The position numbers were made by a program, and so were the translations under genes. A DNA stretch of 64,000 bases from Mucilaginibacter sp. MD40 (GTDB taxonomy: Bacteria > Bacteroidota > Bacteroidia > Sphingobacteriales > Sphingobacteriaceae). How positions within the stretch are numbered: position 1 is the first letter of the stretch; the number at the start of each line of letters is the position of its first letter. Location of the stretch: contig NZ_NRSW01000001.1 of the NCBI RefSeq assembly GCF_002288635.1, positions 1,704,548 through 1,768,547 of the forward strand. Reading direction: 5' to 3'. Below the pieces are notes generated by a model, which searched no databases, was not told where the DNA came from, and saw only the letters and a program-made list of their open reading frames with translations. Below are positions 16,160 to 25,415 of the stretch, piece by piece.

Positions 16160-17347
16160 ATGAAGATTCTGCTCACCTCATATTACTACAAACCCCATGT
16201 AGGCGGGATAGAAAATTCTATTTTCTACCTGGCCCAGGCCTACCAGCAGCAGGGGCACGAAGTAGTTATTGCAGCGAGTGATGCCGGACTAAACAACATC
16301 CGTTTACCTGCCGATGAAATGGTTGATGGTTTCAGGGTGCTGAGGTTCAGAACATATATGCCGGGCATGGCGGCTTTAAAGGTTTTCAAGTACCAGGCCG
16401 ATGTACGTTCCTGTACCGCATTTTTTAAAAAACTGCCATTTAAACCCGATGTAGTCATCACCAGGAATCACGTAACCGGTTATGCCGCGTTAAAGGCAGG
16501 GTTAAAGAATATCGCCTATATTATACCGGGTGTAGTAAAGATACAGGACCGCGAGTTTGCCGGGTCGGTAGCCTCATCAACAATAGAAAAAAAATTGAAG
16601 GACCTGGTCTTCCGGGTGGTGTTTCTCAATTACCTCGAGAATGTTCAGTTTAAATTGCTGAAAGGTTGTAACAGGATATTAGCGTTTAGTAAAAATATGG
16701 CTAACCAGGTGCTAAGTGTAGCACCGATGGTAGCGGATAAGATCATCATCACCAAGCCCGGCATTGATGCTGGCTATTTTGATGGCATGCCTGATAAGCC
16801 AACCGCGAAGCAAAAGGTAGGGATTGATAAAGATACTTTCGTTTATCTCATACTTTCCAGGCTGGTTAGGCAGAAATCAATTGATATAGCTATTAAGGCT
16901 TTTAGCCGGATAGATCACAACGGTGCTGTATTTTTGATTGTAGGCGATGGTTCCGAGGAACAAACTTTGCGGTTGTTGGTAAACGAGTTGGATTTGACAG
17001 ATAAAGTTATTTTTGCAGGCCGCAGCAATACTCCCAATATCTATTATACCGCGGCAGATGTTTACCTGCTGCCATCAACCCACGAAACCTTTGGACAAAC
17101 CATTTTAGAAGCTTTGTATGCAGGGGTACCTGTAGTGGCTTTTGATTCGGGCCAGCCTGGGATAGTTACGGCAACTTCAGAGATTGTGGATAAGCATACG
17201 GGTGTTTTGGCGAAATTTACCGTTGACGATTACGCGGCAGCTATGAAAGCCATAAGAGAGCGTTATGCCGATTTCCATATTGATAAAGAAGCGGTTGCGG
17301 AGAAATACAGTTGGTTAAACTTAGCTAAGAGCTGTATAGATGGTTAA
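16160..17347 (+). CDS. Glycosyltransferase family 4
   Basis: GT-B retaining transferase acting on the polysaccharide repeat unit at the inner face of the cytoplasmic membrane. The N-terminus MKILLTSYYYKPHVGGIENS is the GT4 acceptor-side signature with GG. The C-terminal half has ILSRLVRQKSIDIAIKAF and the donor-binding E-x7-E motif in STHETFGQTILEALYAGVPV. The length of 395 aa is standard. Its 3' end overlaps the next glycosyltransferase gene by 8 bases. Donor and linkage are unknown. Confidence 0.88.
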   Translation: MKILLTSYYYKPHVGGIENSIFYLAQAYQQQGHEVVIAASDAGLNNIRLPADEMVDGFRVLRFRTYMPGMAALKVFKYQADVRSCTAFFKKLPFKPDVVITRNHVTGYAALKAGLKNIAYIIPGVVKIQDREFAGSVASSTIEKKLKDLVFRVVFLNYLENVQFKLLKGCNRILAFSKNMANQVLSVAPMVADKIIITKPGIDAGYFDGMPDKPTAKQKVGIDKDTFVYLILSRLVRQKSIDIAIKAFSRIDHNGAVFLIVGDGSEEQTLRLLVNELDLTDKVIFAGRSNTPNIYYTAADVYLLPSTHETFGQTILEALYAGVPVVAFDSGQPGIVTATSEIVDKHTGVLAKFTVDDYAAAMKAIRERYADFHIDKEAVAEKYSWLNLAKSCIDG

Positions 17348-18353
17348 GTTTGTATCATACCCGCCACCCAGGTACTCCGAAGGCAACCCCTTTATGGAGC
17401 TGTATTATAACGAATTAAAGTCGCACGGCTGGGAATTGGCGGAGTTTAACTTTACTATACCCAATTTAATTAAGCATGCAGGTAACGTTCAGGTATGTTA
17501 TTTTCATTGGCCGCAAACGGTATGGCGCAAGGGTAATTTACCGTTATCGTTTATTAAATGCCTTTACTTTAGGTTTAACTGCCTGGTGGCAAAAGCCTTG
17601 GGATACCGTTTGATATGGTCGGCACATAATGCGTTACCACACGAATACCATTCATTGCGTTTAGAAAAATGGATGCGGCGTTTCCTGATTAAAAAGTTTG
17701 ACCTGATTGTTGGGCACGCTGAAAATGCTTACAATGACCTTAAAACCGTTGTTGGCTTCGATTTTAAGAAAAAATACGTATTGGTTGAACACGGCACCTA
17801 TGGAGATTGGTACAAAGCGGCCGGTTTAATCACACGGGAAACGCTGGGCATACCTGCTGATAAAAAGGTAGTACTCTTAAAATGCAGCGGTAAAGATTAC
17901 CAGGGAACACAGGATGCCGTCAACTATTTGTTAAATAACGAAATACCGGCTCATCTTCATTTCCTGTTAATAGGAAATTTAGCCAACGAAGATAAACAGG
18001 CGCTTTTGAAAAAAGAGCGCGTAAGCGTTATTGACAGGAAAGTGAGCGAAGCTGAACTGGCAGATATTTTCGTATTGGCAGATATTGTTTGGATGCCATA
18101 CAGGCGTATCACCACTTCGGGCTTTTACCAAATGGCTATTGGCTTTGAAAAGCCGGTATTGGCAACAGATATTGAATTCTTCAGGCTGCATTCAGAACCT
18201 GGGATGATTTATTTGTATAACCATACTAACATGCATAAAACTATTAGTAATTTACTTATTAACTATAAAGGCCATAATTTTGCCGGGCTAAAGCAACGCT
18301 TTAACTGGCACAACAACGTTACAGCCTTGTTAAATGCTTATGGGAAAAAGTAG
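17340..18353 (+). CDS. GT-B glycosyltransferase
   Basis: 337-aa protein with a GT-B layout: N-terminal FVSYPPPRYSEGNPFMELYY, central LIWSAHNALPHEYHSLRLEKW, then VVLLKCSGKDYQGTQDAVNY, and a C-terminal VWMPYRRITTSGFYQMAIGF with KPVLATD where family-4 enzymes carry the donor-binding loop. It belongs to the GT4-related putative transferases of Bacteroidota polysaccharide loci. The canonical E-x7-E is weak, so the donor is unclear. It overlaps the upstream gene by 8 bases and the polymerase gene by 20 bases. Confidence 0.78.
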   Translation: MVKFVSYPPPRYSEGNPFMELYYNELKSHGWELAEFNFTIPNLIKHAGNVQVCYFHWPQTVWRKGNLPLSFIKCLYFRFNCLVAKALGYRLIWSAHNALPHEYHSLRLEKWMRRFLIKKFDLIVGHAENAYNDLKTVVGFDFKKKYVLVEHGTYGDWYKAAGLITRETLGIPADKKVVLLKCSGKDYQGTQDAVNYLLNNEIPAHLHFLLIGNLANEDKQALLKKERVSVIDRKVSEAELADIFVLADIVWMPYRRITTSGFYQMAIGFEKPVLATDIEFFRLHSEPGMIYLYNHTNMHKTISNLLINYKGHNFAGLKQRFNWHNNVTALLNAYGKK

Positions 18354-19671
18354 TGTTTTTAAACACCCGGGCGTAAAAGCCTTTTTTTTATACTTTGTCG
18401 CCTCACAAATTAACGATCCTCTGTCTGTTAATTTTGGGGGTATCCCTGTTACGCCTTTACAGATAGCTATACTGGCAGGTGTGGCCATGAATATTAAGTA
18501 CTGGTCGCCTTTTGTGTACAAAAAGCTTTCGCTGTTTTACCTTTTTTTACTGGTAATTGTATTTTATACTTTAGTAAAGCTGCTAAGCGAGGGGGAGATG
18601 AATTTATACTTCCTAACGTTTACGTTTAACCTGCTTTGGGTAACAACCGTATCTTCATCAATAGTTAAAATCCCTATCCGTAAAGCAGATTACATACTCA
18701 TATTACAACGTTTAATTTTATTGTTAATACCGAGCGTATTATTTGGTATGTATGAACTGGTTACCAATAAATATGCATTTCCGGAAGGGTTAGGTGGTGC
18801 CATGAAGCAGGGTATTGACGAAGGGAACTTTTATGTACGCGGAGGCTTTAGAGACAAGTTTGATTTCTCTTCTTTTATTGTTTTGGCTCCAATAATATAC
18901 TTAAGCTGCTATTTTAATGATATTAAATTTTCGTTATTGTACAAGATTATCGCATTCATATCAGTGATATTGTTGCTTTCCTCTTATTCCTCATCTGTAA
19001 TTATCGCTTTTGGGATAGTGGTTATTTATTGTTTTGTGTTTATTGCAAACCTGCGTAAAAGTTTAGGTTTGGTAGCTTTTGCAGTAATACTGATCATTGG
19101 TTCATTAACCTACATTACGCAGAGTGATATATATAAAACCCAAATGAACGCCTATAACCTCAAATATCAACGCCAGGTTGAAGATAAGGACGAGTCAAGT
19201 TTCAGATGGGTTGCTTTCAATGTTGGGATGGAACACTTTCTTGATCGGCCTTTTTTGGGCTTTGGGTTAGACAACAGTAAAAAGGTGATCTTTAAATATG
19301 CGCCTACCATTAGCGCTAAACCAACAAACAGCCATAATTATTTTGTAAACAACCTGGTAGATTTCGGTCTTTTAGGCTTCTCTATCCTTACCGGGGCGTT
19401 GGTAAGTTTGTTTTTGTTTTACAGGAAAATACGCAAGTGGCGATCACTTATTAAGCCGATGGCCGACCTGGTGACATTGCTGCTCATATTTAATGTGATT
19501 ACCTTCCAGACTTACTACCATACTTTTGACAGAAGTATGTACTTCATACTGATTTTTTTAATATTCCTATATTTTTCACTAAAGCTTAATGATGAAAGTG
19601 CTGGTATGCGTACGGAAGATCTCAGCGGGGGGCGCCGAAACCCTGGAGTCGAGGTTGGCAGTGGAGCTTAA
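18334..19671 (+). CDS. O-antigen/polysaccharide polymerase (Wzy/O-antigen ligase family)
   Basis: Polytopic membrane protein with about 10-12 helices. The large periplasmic loop contains SSFRWVAFNVGMEHFLDRPF, GFGLDNSKK and a late TNSHNYFVNNLVDFGLLGF, the Wzy_C/O-antigen-ligase pattern with an Asn-Ser-His motif. In a Wzx/Wzy locus this is the likely polymerase; a ligase is the alternative. It starts inside the previous gene. Its final 83 bases overlap the next glycosyltransferase in another frame, so the last 27 or so residues (polar, Gly-rich) are probably non-essential extension. Confidence 0.85.
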   Translation: MLMGKSSVFKHPGVKAFFLYFVASQINDPLSVNFGGIPVTPLQIAILAGVAMNIKYWSPFVYKKLSLFYLFLLVIVFYTLVKLLSEGEMNLYFLTFTFNLLWVTTVSSSIVKIPIRKADYILILQRLILLLIPSVLFGMYELVTNKYAFPEGLGGAMKQGIDEGNFYVRGGFRDKFDFSSFIVLAPIIYLSCYFNDIKFSLLYKIIAFISVILLLSSYSSSVIIAFGIVVIYCFVFIANLRKSLGLVAFAVILIIGSLTYITQSDIYKTQMNAYNLKYQRQVEDKDESSFRWVAFNVGMEHFLDRPFLGFGLDNSKKVIFKYAPTISAKPTNSHNYFVNNLVDFGLLGFSILTGALVSLFLFYRKIRKWRSLIKPMADLVTLLLIFNVITFQTYYHTFDRSMYFILIFLIFLYFSLKLNDESAGMRTEDLSGGRRNPGVEVGSGA

Positions 19672-20728
19672 TCGTATCGGTATTGAGGCCGACATATTAA
19701 GCCAATATAGCCTCGGTTATTTGGACAGTACCGCTGATGCTGAGTATTGGAAGGGGAAAGGTGTGCATAATATCCTTTGGTTAGAGGCCAATTCTTCTTC
19801 CAGGATACCCATGGCGGTAATGAGATTAGTGAAACTAATAAAGCAACATAAGTATGCTTATGTAATTACCAGCAATACAGGGTTGGATACCATTGCTGCC
19901 CTGGCCCGTATTTTTGTTAATTTCAAACATGTAGTGGCACTGCATGACTATCCTCATCAATCTGTTACCGGTTCACGCAGGTTTAAAATGTGGAAATCAC
20001 TAATCGTGCGGAAATTATTTAAGGCATATTCTATATCAGAGTTTGTAAAGAAGGAAAACCTGAAATACTTAAATATAGCGCCCGGTAAAATAGAGAATGT
20101 CTACAATTCAATAGATCAGGAGAGTTTTAAAAACGAGCACCTTACTGATCCTGTAGTAATTCAAAAATTAAACGCGATAGAAGGTAAAAAGCTTTTGTTT
20201 ATTGGCAGGCTTGTTAAAAGAAAAGGAATAGATACTTTACTGGAATTGCTTGCACGCCTGCCTGGTCATGTATCATTGGTAATTGCCGGTGATAGCTTTG
20301 ATAAAGCATTGGAAGAGGGAGCTGCAAATTATCGTGACGAGATCATTTCGATGATTAATAAGCATCAACTTCAATCAAGGGTGGTGCTTTTGGGCCAATG
20401 CAAAGGCATTTATGACATTATGCTGGAATGCGATGTGATGGTTCATTTGCCTAAACATGAAGGATTTGGGTTGGTTTTGTTAGAGGCTTTTGCCGCTCAT
20501 CTGCCCATTGTAACTGTAAATGTTGGCGGCATACCCGAAGTAATTAAGGATACAGGTTATGAAGCCATTGACCCGAACGATAAAGATGCATTGTTAGCCG
20601 AAATTAACCGGATGCTTAACCTGGATGATGTAGAATTGAAGCATATAACTGATTTAGCATACAATAAGCTCGATTATTTTTCAGACAAACGGAGGGCAAA
20701 GGAAATTGCCTCAAAAATATTTATATGA
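19589..20728 (+). CDS. Glycosyltransferase family 4
   Basis: 379-aa GT-B transferase. The start MMKVLVCVRKISAGGAETLE (ATG at 19589 or 19592) is the typical KxSxGGAE acceptor loop. The C-terminal domain has LLFIGRLVKRKGIDTLLELL and the donor-site run LPKHEGFGLVLLEAFAAHLP. The start is placed inside the polymerase frame because the GGAE loop must be near the N-terminus. The 3' end overlaps the next gene by ATGA. The sugar transferred is unknown. Confidence 0.87.
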   Translation: MMKVLVCVRKISAGGAETLESRLAVELNRIGIEADILSQYSLGYLDSTADAEYWKGKGVHNILWLEANSSSRIPMAVMRLVKLIKQHKYAYVITSNTGLDTIAALARIFVNFKHVVALHDYPHQSVTGSRRFKMWKSLIVRKLFKAYSISEFVKKENLKYLNIAPGKIENVYNSIDQESFKNEHLTDPVVIQKLNAIEGKKLLFIGRLVKRKGIDTLLELLARLPGHVSLVIAGDSFDKALEEGAANYRDEIISMINKHQLQSRVVLLGQCKGIYDIMLECDVMVHLPKHEGFGLVLLEAFAAHLPIVTVNVGGIPEVIKDTGYEAIDPNDKDALLAEINRMLNLDDVELKHITDLAYNKLDYFSDKRRAKEIASKIFI

Positions 20729-21165
20729 ACCTCATACACCTGCATAGGGTAGCAAATTTTCTATACCGGCATAAAATACCGTTGCTGCCAAAAATATTGT
20801 ATTATATCCAGTTCCTCATGTTCAACAGCAGCGTACCTGCCAGTACGCAAATTGGTAAAAAGAGCACTTTCGCGTATGGCGGTATAGGCGTAGTAGTACA
20901 CGCCCGTGCGGTAATAGGCAGCGGGTGTGTAATTGGGCAGGGTATTACTATCGGCGGGCGGTCAAAAAAGGTTGAAGTGCCCAAAATAGGCAATAATGTT
21001 TACCTGGGAGCTGGCTGCCGTATATTGGGTGATATAGTGATTGGCGATGAAGTGGTTATTGGCCCTAATAGTGTAGTACTAACAGATGTGCCATCGGGGT
21101 CTATTGTAGTAGGGGTGCCCGGTAAAGTGGTTAAAAGCGGTATTCTGATGCGCGATTTTGTTTAA
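20725..21165 (+). CDS. Serine-acetyltransferase-like hexapeptide acyltransferase
   Basis: 146-aa protein with an N-terminal helical segment (NLIHLHRVANFLYRHKIPLL) and a left-handed beta-helix: TFAYGGIGVVVHARAVIGSG, CVIGQGITIGGRSKKVEVPK, VYLGAGCRILGDIVIGDEVV, then GSIVVGVPGKVV. The catalytic His is in VVVHARA. It is similar to CysE-type proteins but too short for cysteine biosynthesis, and it lies among glycosyltransferases, so it probably acetylates a sugar. It is coupled on both sides: ATGA with the upstream gene and TAATG with the downstream one. Confidence 0.82.
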   Translation: MNLIHLHRVANFLYRHKIPLLPKILYYIQFLMFNSSVPASTQIGKKSTFAYGGIGVVVHARAVIGSGCVIGQGITIGGRSKKVEVPKIGNNVYLGAGCRILGDIVIGDEVVIGPNSVVLTDVPSGSIVVGVPGKVVKSGILMRDFV

Positions 21166-22199
21166 TGTCCGGGTTTACAGAAATGAACAAAGATATCAAA
21201 GTACTGGTAATGGGGCCCAGGTTAAACGCCAGGCAGGGAGCAGGTGGCGCGGTTGTGCTGTTTGAGAACCTGTTGCATGAATTGCAGGCGCACAATATCA
21301 GCCATACTATTATTGATACTAATAAAAGCAATCATAAGTCTAAGGGCCTCTTCGTATTTAACATCATCAGTCGTTTTATATCACTGCGGCGCCGGCATGA
21401 TGTCATCTTTTTGAACTCATCACGAGATTACCTATATCTGCTGCCGCTGATGTTTTTCTTTAATACCATTGGTCCTAAAAAAATAGTAATGCGCAAGTTT
21501 GGCGGAGAGCTGGATCAGGATCTGAAAAAAAAGACGAAAGGTGCCATCATCAAACGCCTGCTCAGCAAGTTGGATATGGTTTTTGTTGAGTCAAAACTAT
21601 TATTGGGGCAGGTTAAAGCTATCAATCCAAATACCTACTGGTTCCCGAATGTGAGAGAGCGAAATGCATCGGTAAGGAGTGCAGCTGATTACCAAAAGCG
21701 TTTTGTTTTTATCAGCCATATTAAAGAAAGCAAAGGGGTTAAAGAGCTGTTGGAAGCATTCAAGCAGTTGGATAGTTCATACTCATTGCATTTTTATGGC
21801 ACCATGGTAGAACCGGAGCTATCGGCACTCATCGAAAATAACCCTAACACAACATACAAAGGCCATATAGCACCCGAACAAGTATATCAAATCATATCTG
21901 GATCTGATGTGGTGGTGCTGCCTACTCATTACCCGGGCGAGGGCTATCCTGGTATCCTGATAGAAGCCTATGCCTGTGCTAAGCCGGTTGTTTCCACCTA
22001 TTGGAAGCAAATACCTGAAATTGTTACTGATGGGGTTACGGGTTACCTGGTTAATCCGGGCAATGTAGAAGAATTAATTCAAGCAATTAAAAATATAGAA
22101 ACTAATTATGCCACTTTGAGCGTTAACGCATTAAACAAATTTGATGAGTTTGACTCAAAGCTGGTGTCGGATAAGATCTTTAACTTATTACTAAACTAA
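21165..22199 (+). CDS. Glycosyltransferase family 4
   Basis: 344-aa GT-B transferase. The N-terminal half has VLVMGPRLNARQGAGGAVVL. The C-terminal half has FISHIKESKGVKELLEAFKQ, then the donor loop LPTHYPGEGYPGILIEAYAC with AKPVVST. The GEGYPG in place of the commoner EGFG keeps the second Glu (E in LIEAY). A later in-frame ATG at 21183 is a possible start. The ATG at 21165 overlaps the previous stop by one base and is preferred. It ends one base before the 2-epimerase gene. Confidence 0.85.
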   Translation: MSGFTEMNKDIKVLVMGPRLNARQGAGGAVVLFENLLHELQAHNISHTIIDTNKSNHKSKGLFVFNIISRFISLRRRHDVIFLNSSRDYLYLLPLMFFFNTIGPKKIVMRKFGGELDQDLKKKTKGAIIKRLLSKLDMVFVESKLLLGQVKAINPNTYWFPNVRERNASVRSAADYQKRFVFISHIKESKGVKELLEAFKQLDSSYSLHFYGTMVEPELSALIENNPNTTYKGHIAPEQVYQIISGSDVVVLPTHYPGEGYPGILIEAYACAKPVVSTYWKQIPEIVTDGVTGYLVNPGNVEELIQAIKNIETNYATLSVNALNKFDEFDSKLVSDKIFNLLLN

Positions 22200-22200
22200 T

Positions 22201-23289
22201 ATGCTCATAGACATCATAGCCGGTGCACGGCCAAACTTCATGAAAATTGCCCCAATAATATCGGCAATAAAGCAAGCCGCGGCGGCGGGTAAAAATATTA
22301 GCTACCGGCTTATCCACACCGGCCAGCATTATGATAAAAAAATGTCGGGCGACTTTTTTGAGCAGTTGGGCATTCCCGAACCGGATATTAACCTGGAGGC
22401 GGGTGGCGGCACACAAGCCGAGCAAACCGGCGCCATAATGGTACGTTATGAGAAAGTTTTGTTAGAAAAACGACCGGACATGGTATTAGTGGTAGGAGAC
22501 GTAACCTCGACCATGGCGTGCTCAATAGCCGCTAAAAAGCTAAATAATATCCCGGTTGCGCATGTTGAAGCAGGTATACGCAGTGGCGACCTCACCATGC
22601 CAGAAGAAATTAACCGTATGGTAACAGATGCTATTACCGATTATTTCTTTACCACGTCTGAAACCGCTAATGATAACTTGCGCAAGGCCGGGACACCAGA
22701 TAGCCGTATATTTTTTGTTGGGAATACCATGATTGATACACTGCTTACCCAAATGCCTAACTTTAAAAAACCCGCCATTTGGGATAGTATTGGCTTGCAG
22801 CCTAAAGAATATATCGTGATGACGCTTCATCGCCCCGCTAATGTGGACGAGGAGGATGGATTACGCAAGTTGATGAAAGCGATTGTTGATTCATCAGATG
22901 GGTTGCCGCTTGTTTTTCCAGTGCATCCGCGTACGGCCAAAATGCTGCAAAGTGTGGGTATAGATGCCCCTAACCTGCACATGATCGATCCGTTAGGTTA
23001 CCTGGAATTTAACTACCTGGTGCAGCATGCCAAAGCCGTGGTAACAGATTCTGGCGGTATTACTGAAGAAACTACCGTAATGGGCGTACCGTGCATGACC
23101 TTACGTAACAACACCGAGCGCCCCGAAACCTGCACCATAGGTACAAACGAACTATTGGGTACCAACCCTACCGCTATACCACCGGCATTTAAAAAGCTGC
23201 TGAAGGGTGAGTGGAAAAAAGGAAATATACCTGAACTATGGGATGGGAAAACCGCCCATCGTATTGTTGATACATTGTTAAATATTTAA
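22201..23289 (+). CDS. wecB: UDP-N-acetylglucosamine 2-epimerase (non-hydrolysing, WecB-like)
   Basis: Interconverts UDP-GlcNAc and UDP-ManNAc. The 362-aa sequence has the N-terminal IIAGARPNFMKIAPIISAI, RLIHTGQHYDKKMSGDFFEQ, VVGDVTSTMACSIAAKK, VAHVEAGIRSGDLTMPEEIN and VTDSGGITEETTVMGVPCMT, all hallmarks of the enzyme. It could supply ManNAc/ManNAcA to the polymer (with the dehydrogenase at 5836) or epimerise an L-sugar, as in the FnlC/WbjD branch. The sequence alone does not separate these. Confidence 0.93.
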   Translation: MLIDIIAGARPNFMKIAPIISAIKQAAAAGKNISYRLIHTGQHYDKKMSGDFFEQLGIPEPDINLEAGGGTQAEQTGAIMVRYEKVLLEKRPDMVLVVGDVTSTMACSIAAKKLNNIPVAHVEAGIRSGDLTMPEEINRMVTDAITDYFFTTSETANDNLRKAGTPDSRIFFVGNTMIDTLLTQMPNFKKPAIWDSIGLQPKEYIVMTLHRPANVDEEDGLRKLMKAIVDSSDGLPLVFPVHPRTAKMLQSVGIDAPNLHMIDPLGYLEFNYLVQHAKAVVTDSGGITEETTVMGVPCMTLRNNTERPETCTIGTNELLGTNPTAIPPAFKKLLKGEWKKGNIPELWDGKTAHRIVDTLLNI

Positions 23290-23300
23290 TTGCTGATACT

Positions 23301-25415
23301 ATGATACGTGTTAGAAGAATCCTTGCCGCTTTGTTATTGCCATTAATAATGGCTAATTGTAAAACAGTTTCTGCTCAAAACCTGGCCCTCGGGCAAACCT
23401 ACACCGTATCAAAAAACAGCAATTACCCGGCAGTTTCTGCTGATAACGACCATAACGTATTAACTGATGGTGTTTATACAACCGGGCAGTTCTGGCAGTC
23501 AAAAACCACAACCGGCTGGCAGTTTGTTTTAAGGGTAACCATAACTATCCCGTTAAAAGGCATTGCCAATATTGATAAGATAAGTTTTAACACCGCGCGA
23601 GGTAGTTCGGCGGGGGTGAATTACCCGGCACATGCATTCGCGTTTACTTCTACAGACAATACTAATTACAGTTACCAGGGCGATGTTACGGCCGGAGCCG
23701 ATAACAAACCCGGCGACTATGCAATACATAAATTTGTACTGAACAACGTGCGGCAAAAAGCCGCGTTTGTAAAGCTGGTAATTATTCCCAACGGATCGTT
23801 TGTTTTTTGCGACGAGATTGAAGTATCAGGCGGTGGCCGTGCCGGCGGCGAAAGGCAAAATATAGCTGTTGCCGATTTGGATAAATCGGTAGACAGGATG
23901 TTGGCTACTTCCGCACAGATAGGTAAACTGCAAATGGGTGCTGATATGGATGCCCAAAGTAACCTGAATGATGTATTAGCCCGGTCGTCGCAAAAATGGG
24001 CACTTAGTCAACGCAGAAGCTTTAATAAGGATTTAGTGGTAACTAAAATAAATGAATGGGACAAGATAAATGTGCCGTTTAAACCACAAGCTTCGGCAGA
24101 TAACTCATTCAAAGTAGCTACTGCTATCAACGGCGATCAATACCGGGCTTTCATGGTAACTAACTTATCGTCCAGGCCTCGCGTAATGAACCTATCGGTT
24201 CCCGCTATCAGTAACGCGCGTATCACGCTGTATAATGCAGGTTATGTGCTGTCGGGAAAAGGTTATGACCAAATTGCCGACCCGCTTTTAAAAATAAGCG
24301 ATACGCTATCACTCAACAGCGGTGAATCTAAACTCATATTTTTCCGGATAACCGGAATTAGAGCCGGAACCGCGTCAACCAGTATAAAGGTATCTTCTGC
24401 CGGTGTTGCCACTTTGATGCCGGTAAATGTAAGCGTATCAAACTTAACTCTGCCTGACAGGAGTAGCCTCAACGCGGTGAACTGGGCATATCTTAACTTC
24501 CCTATGCTTACAGATAAGCGTGAAGCTGCCGCTAATGATCTGAAAGAGCATGGAATAAATACTATGGTAGTGCCGCCAAATGTGCTGCCATATGTGGTGA
24601 ATAACAACTTTACCTATTACCGCGATTACCTGAAAAATTTACAGGGCTTTAAAAAGCTGCTTATCTATATCAATTTCCCTAACAAGAATAATTATAACGG
24701 TACGCAGTTTATGTCTGACGACTGGAAGAACAAGTTCCTGACATGGTATCAGTCTCTGATCCAGAATTCAAAGGATATGAATTTTGATGAGTCGCAGATA
24801 TACCTTTACCCTTATGATGAGGTGGCAGATAAGGAGCTGGATAACTTTGTAAATTTCCTTAACTGGATAAAGAGCGAACATCCATCCATAAAAGTATATG
24901 CAACTGTTGCCTCTACATCGCGCTGGCAAAAAATTGGGTCAATGTTGTCTCTTGTACAGATCAGGAACACCCCAGCTATGCTGGCCGCGGTAAAAGGTTC
25001 CGATAAAGAAATATGGATGTACGATATCGCGCCGTTTTCAGAGTCGCTCTCGCCATATACCTATTATCGTTTAATGGCTTGGAAGGCTTTTGCCAACGGC
25101 GTAAAGGGAATTGGTTTCTGGAATTATGCCGATTATCGAAACAATGCTGGTAATAAGGCGTTATTGAGCAACTTTAACGGTACAGAAAACACCAATTATT
25201 CGGTCATTTATATTGGTCCCGATAATAAAATTGTATCTACCAGGCGTTGGGAGGCTTTTGCCCAAGGCGTACAAGATTACCAGTTGCTGGATAAGTATGC
25301 TTTAAAATTTGGTGCATCTAAGGCCAGGCAATTGGCTGCCTCTGTTGCTGATAATCAGGATGATGACAGTCGAGCCGACAAGGCGGTGGCTCAAATATTA
25401 CTTGAACTGAAATAA
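23301..25415 (+). CDS. Secreted DUF4091-like protein with N-terminal carbohydrate-binding-like domain
   Basis: 704-aa exported protein. A signal peptide (MIRVRRILAALLLPLIMANC, cleavage likely after VSA at about residue 25) precedes a discoidin-like region (LALGQTYTVSKNSNYPAVSA to KLVIIPNGSFVFCDEIEVSG, residues 27-177). A beta-sandwich region and a TIM-barrel-like C-terminal half follow; the latter has YLYPYDEVADKELDNFVNFL and MAWKAFANGVKGIGFWNYAD, as in DUF4091 putative glycoside hydrolases. It probably acts on polysaccharide in the periplasm or at the surface, trimming or editing the product of this locus. The catalytic residues are not certain; YDE and DIAP are candidates. Confidence 0.72.
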   Translation: MIRVRRILAALLLPLIMANCKTVSAQNLALGQTYTVSKNSNYPAVSADNDHNVLTDGVYTTGQFWQSKTTTGWQFVLRVTITIPLKGIANIDKISFNTARGSSAGVNYPAHAFAFTSTDNTNYSYQGDVTAGADNKPGDYAIHKFVLNNVRQKAAFVKLVIIPNGSFVFCDEIEVSGGGRAGGERQNIAVADLDKSVDRMLATSAQIGKLQMGADMDAQSNLNDVLARSSQKWALSQRRSFNKDLVVTKINEWDKINVPFKPQASADNSFKVATAINGDQYRAFMVTNLSSRPRVMNLSVPAISNARITLYNAGYVLSGKGYDQIADPLLKISDTLSLNSGESKLIFFRITGIRAGTASTSIKVSSAGVATLMPVNVSVSNLTLPDRSSLNAVNWAYLNFPMLTDKREAAANDLKEHGINTMVVPPNVLPYVVNNNFTYYRDYLKNLQGFKKLLIYINFPNKNNYNGTQFMSDDWKNKFLTWYQSLIQNSKDMNFDESQIYLYPYDEVADKELDNFVNFLNWIKSEHPSIKVYATVASTSRWQKIGSMLSLVQIRNTPAMLAAVKGSDKEIWMYDIAPFSESLSPYTYYRLMAWKAFANGVKGIGFWNYADYRNNAGNKALLSNFNGTENTNYSVIYIGPDNKIVSTRRWEAFAQGVQDYQLLDKYALKFGASKARQLAASVADNQDDDSRADKAVAQILLELK

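Noticed and set aside
20725..21165. cysE (serine O-acetyltransferase of cysteine biosynthesis)
   Set aside because: The protein is only 146 aa, lacks the CysE N-terminal domain, and is coupled to glycosyltransferase genes, so a sugar acyltransferase is more likely.
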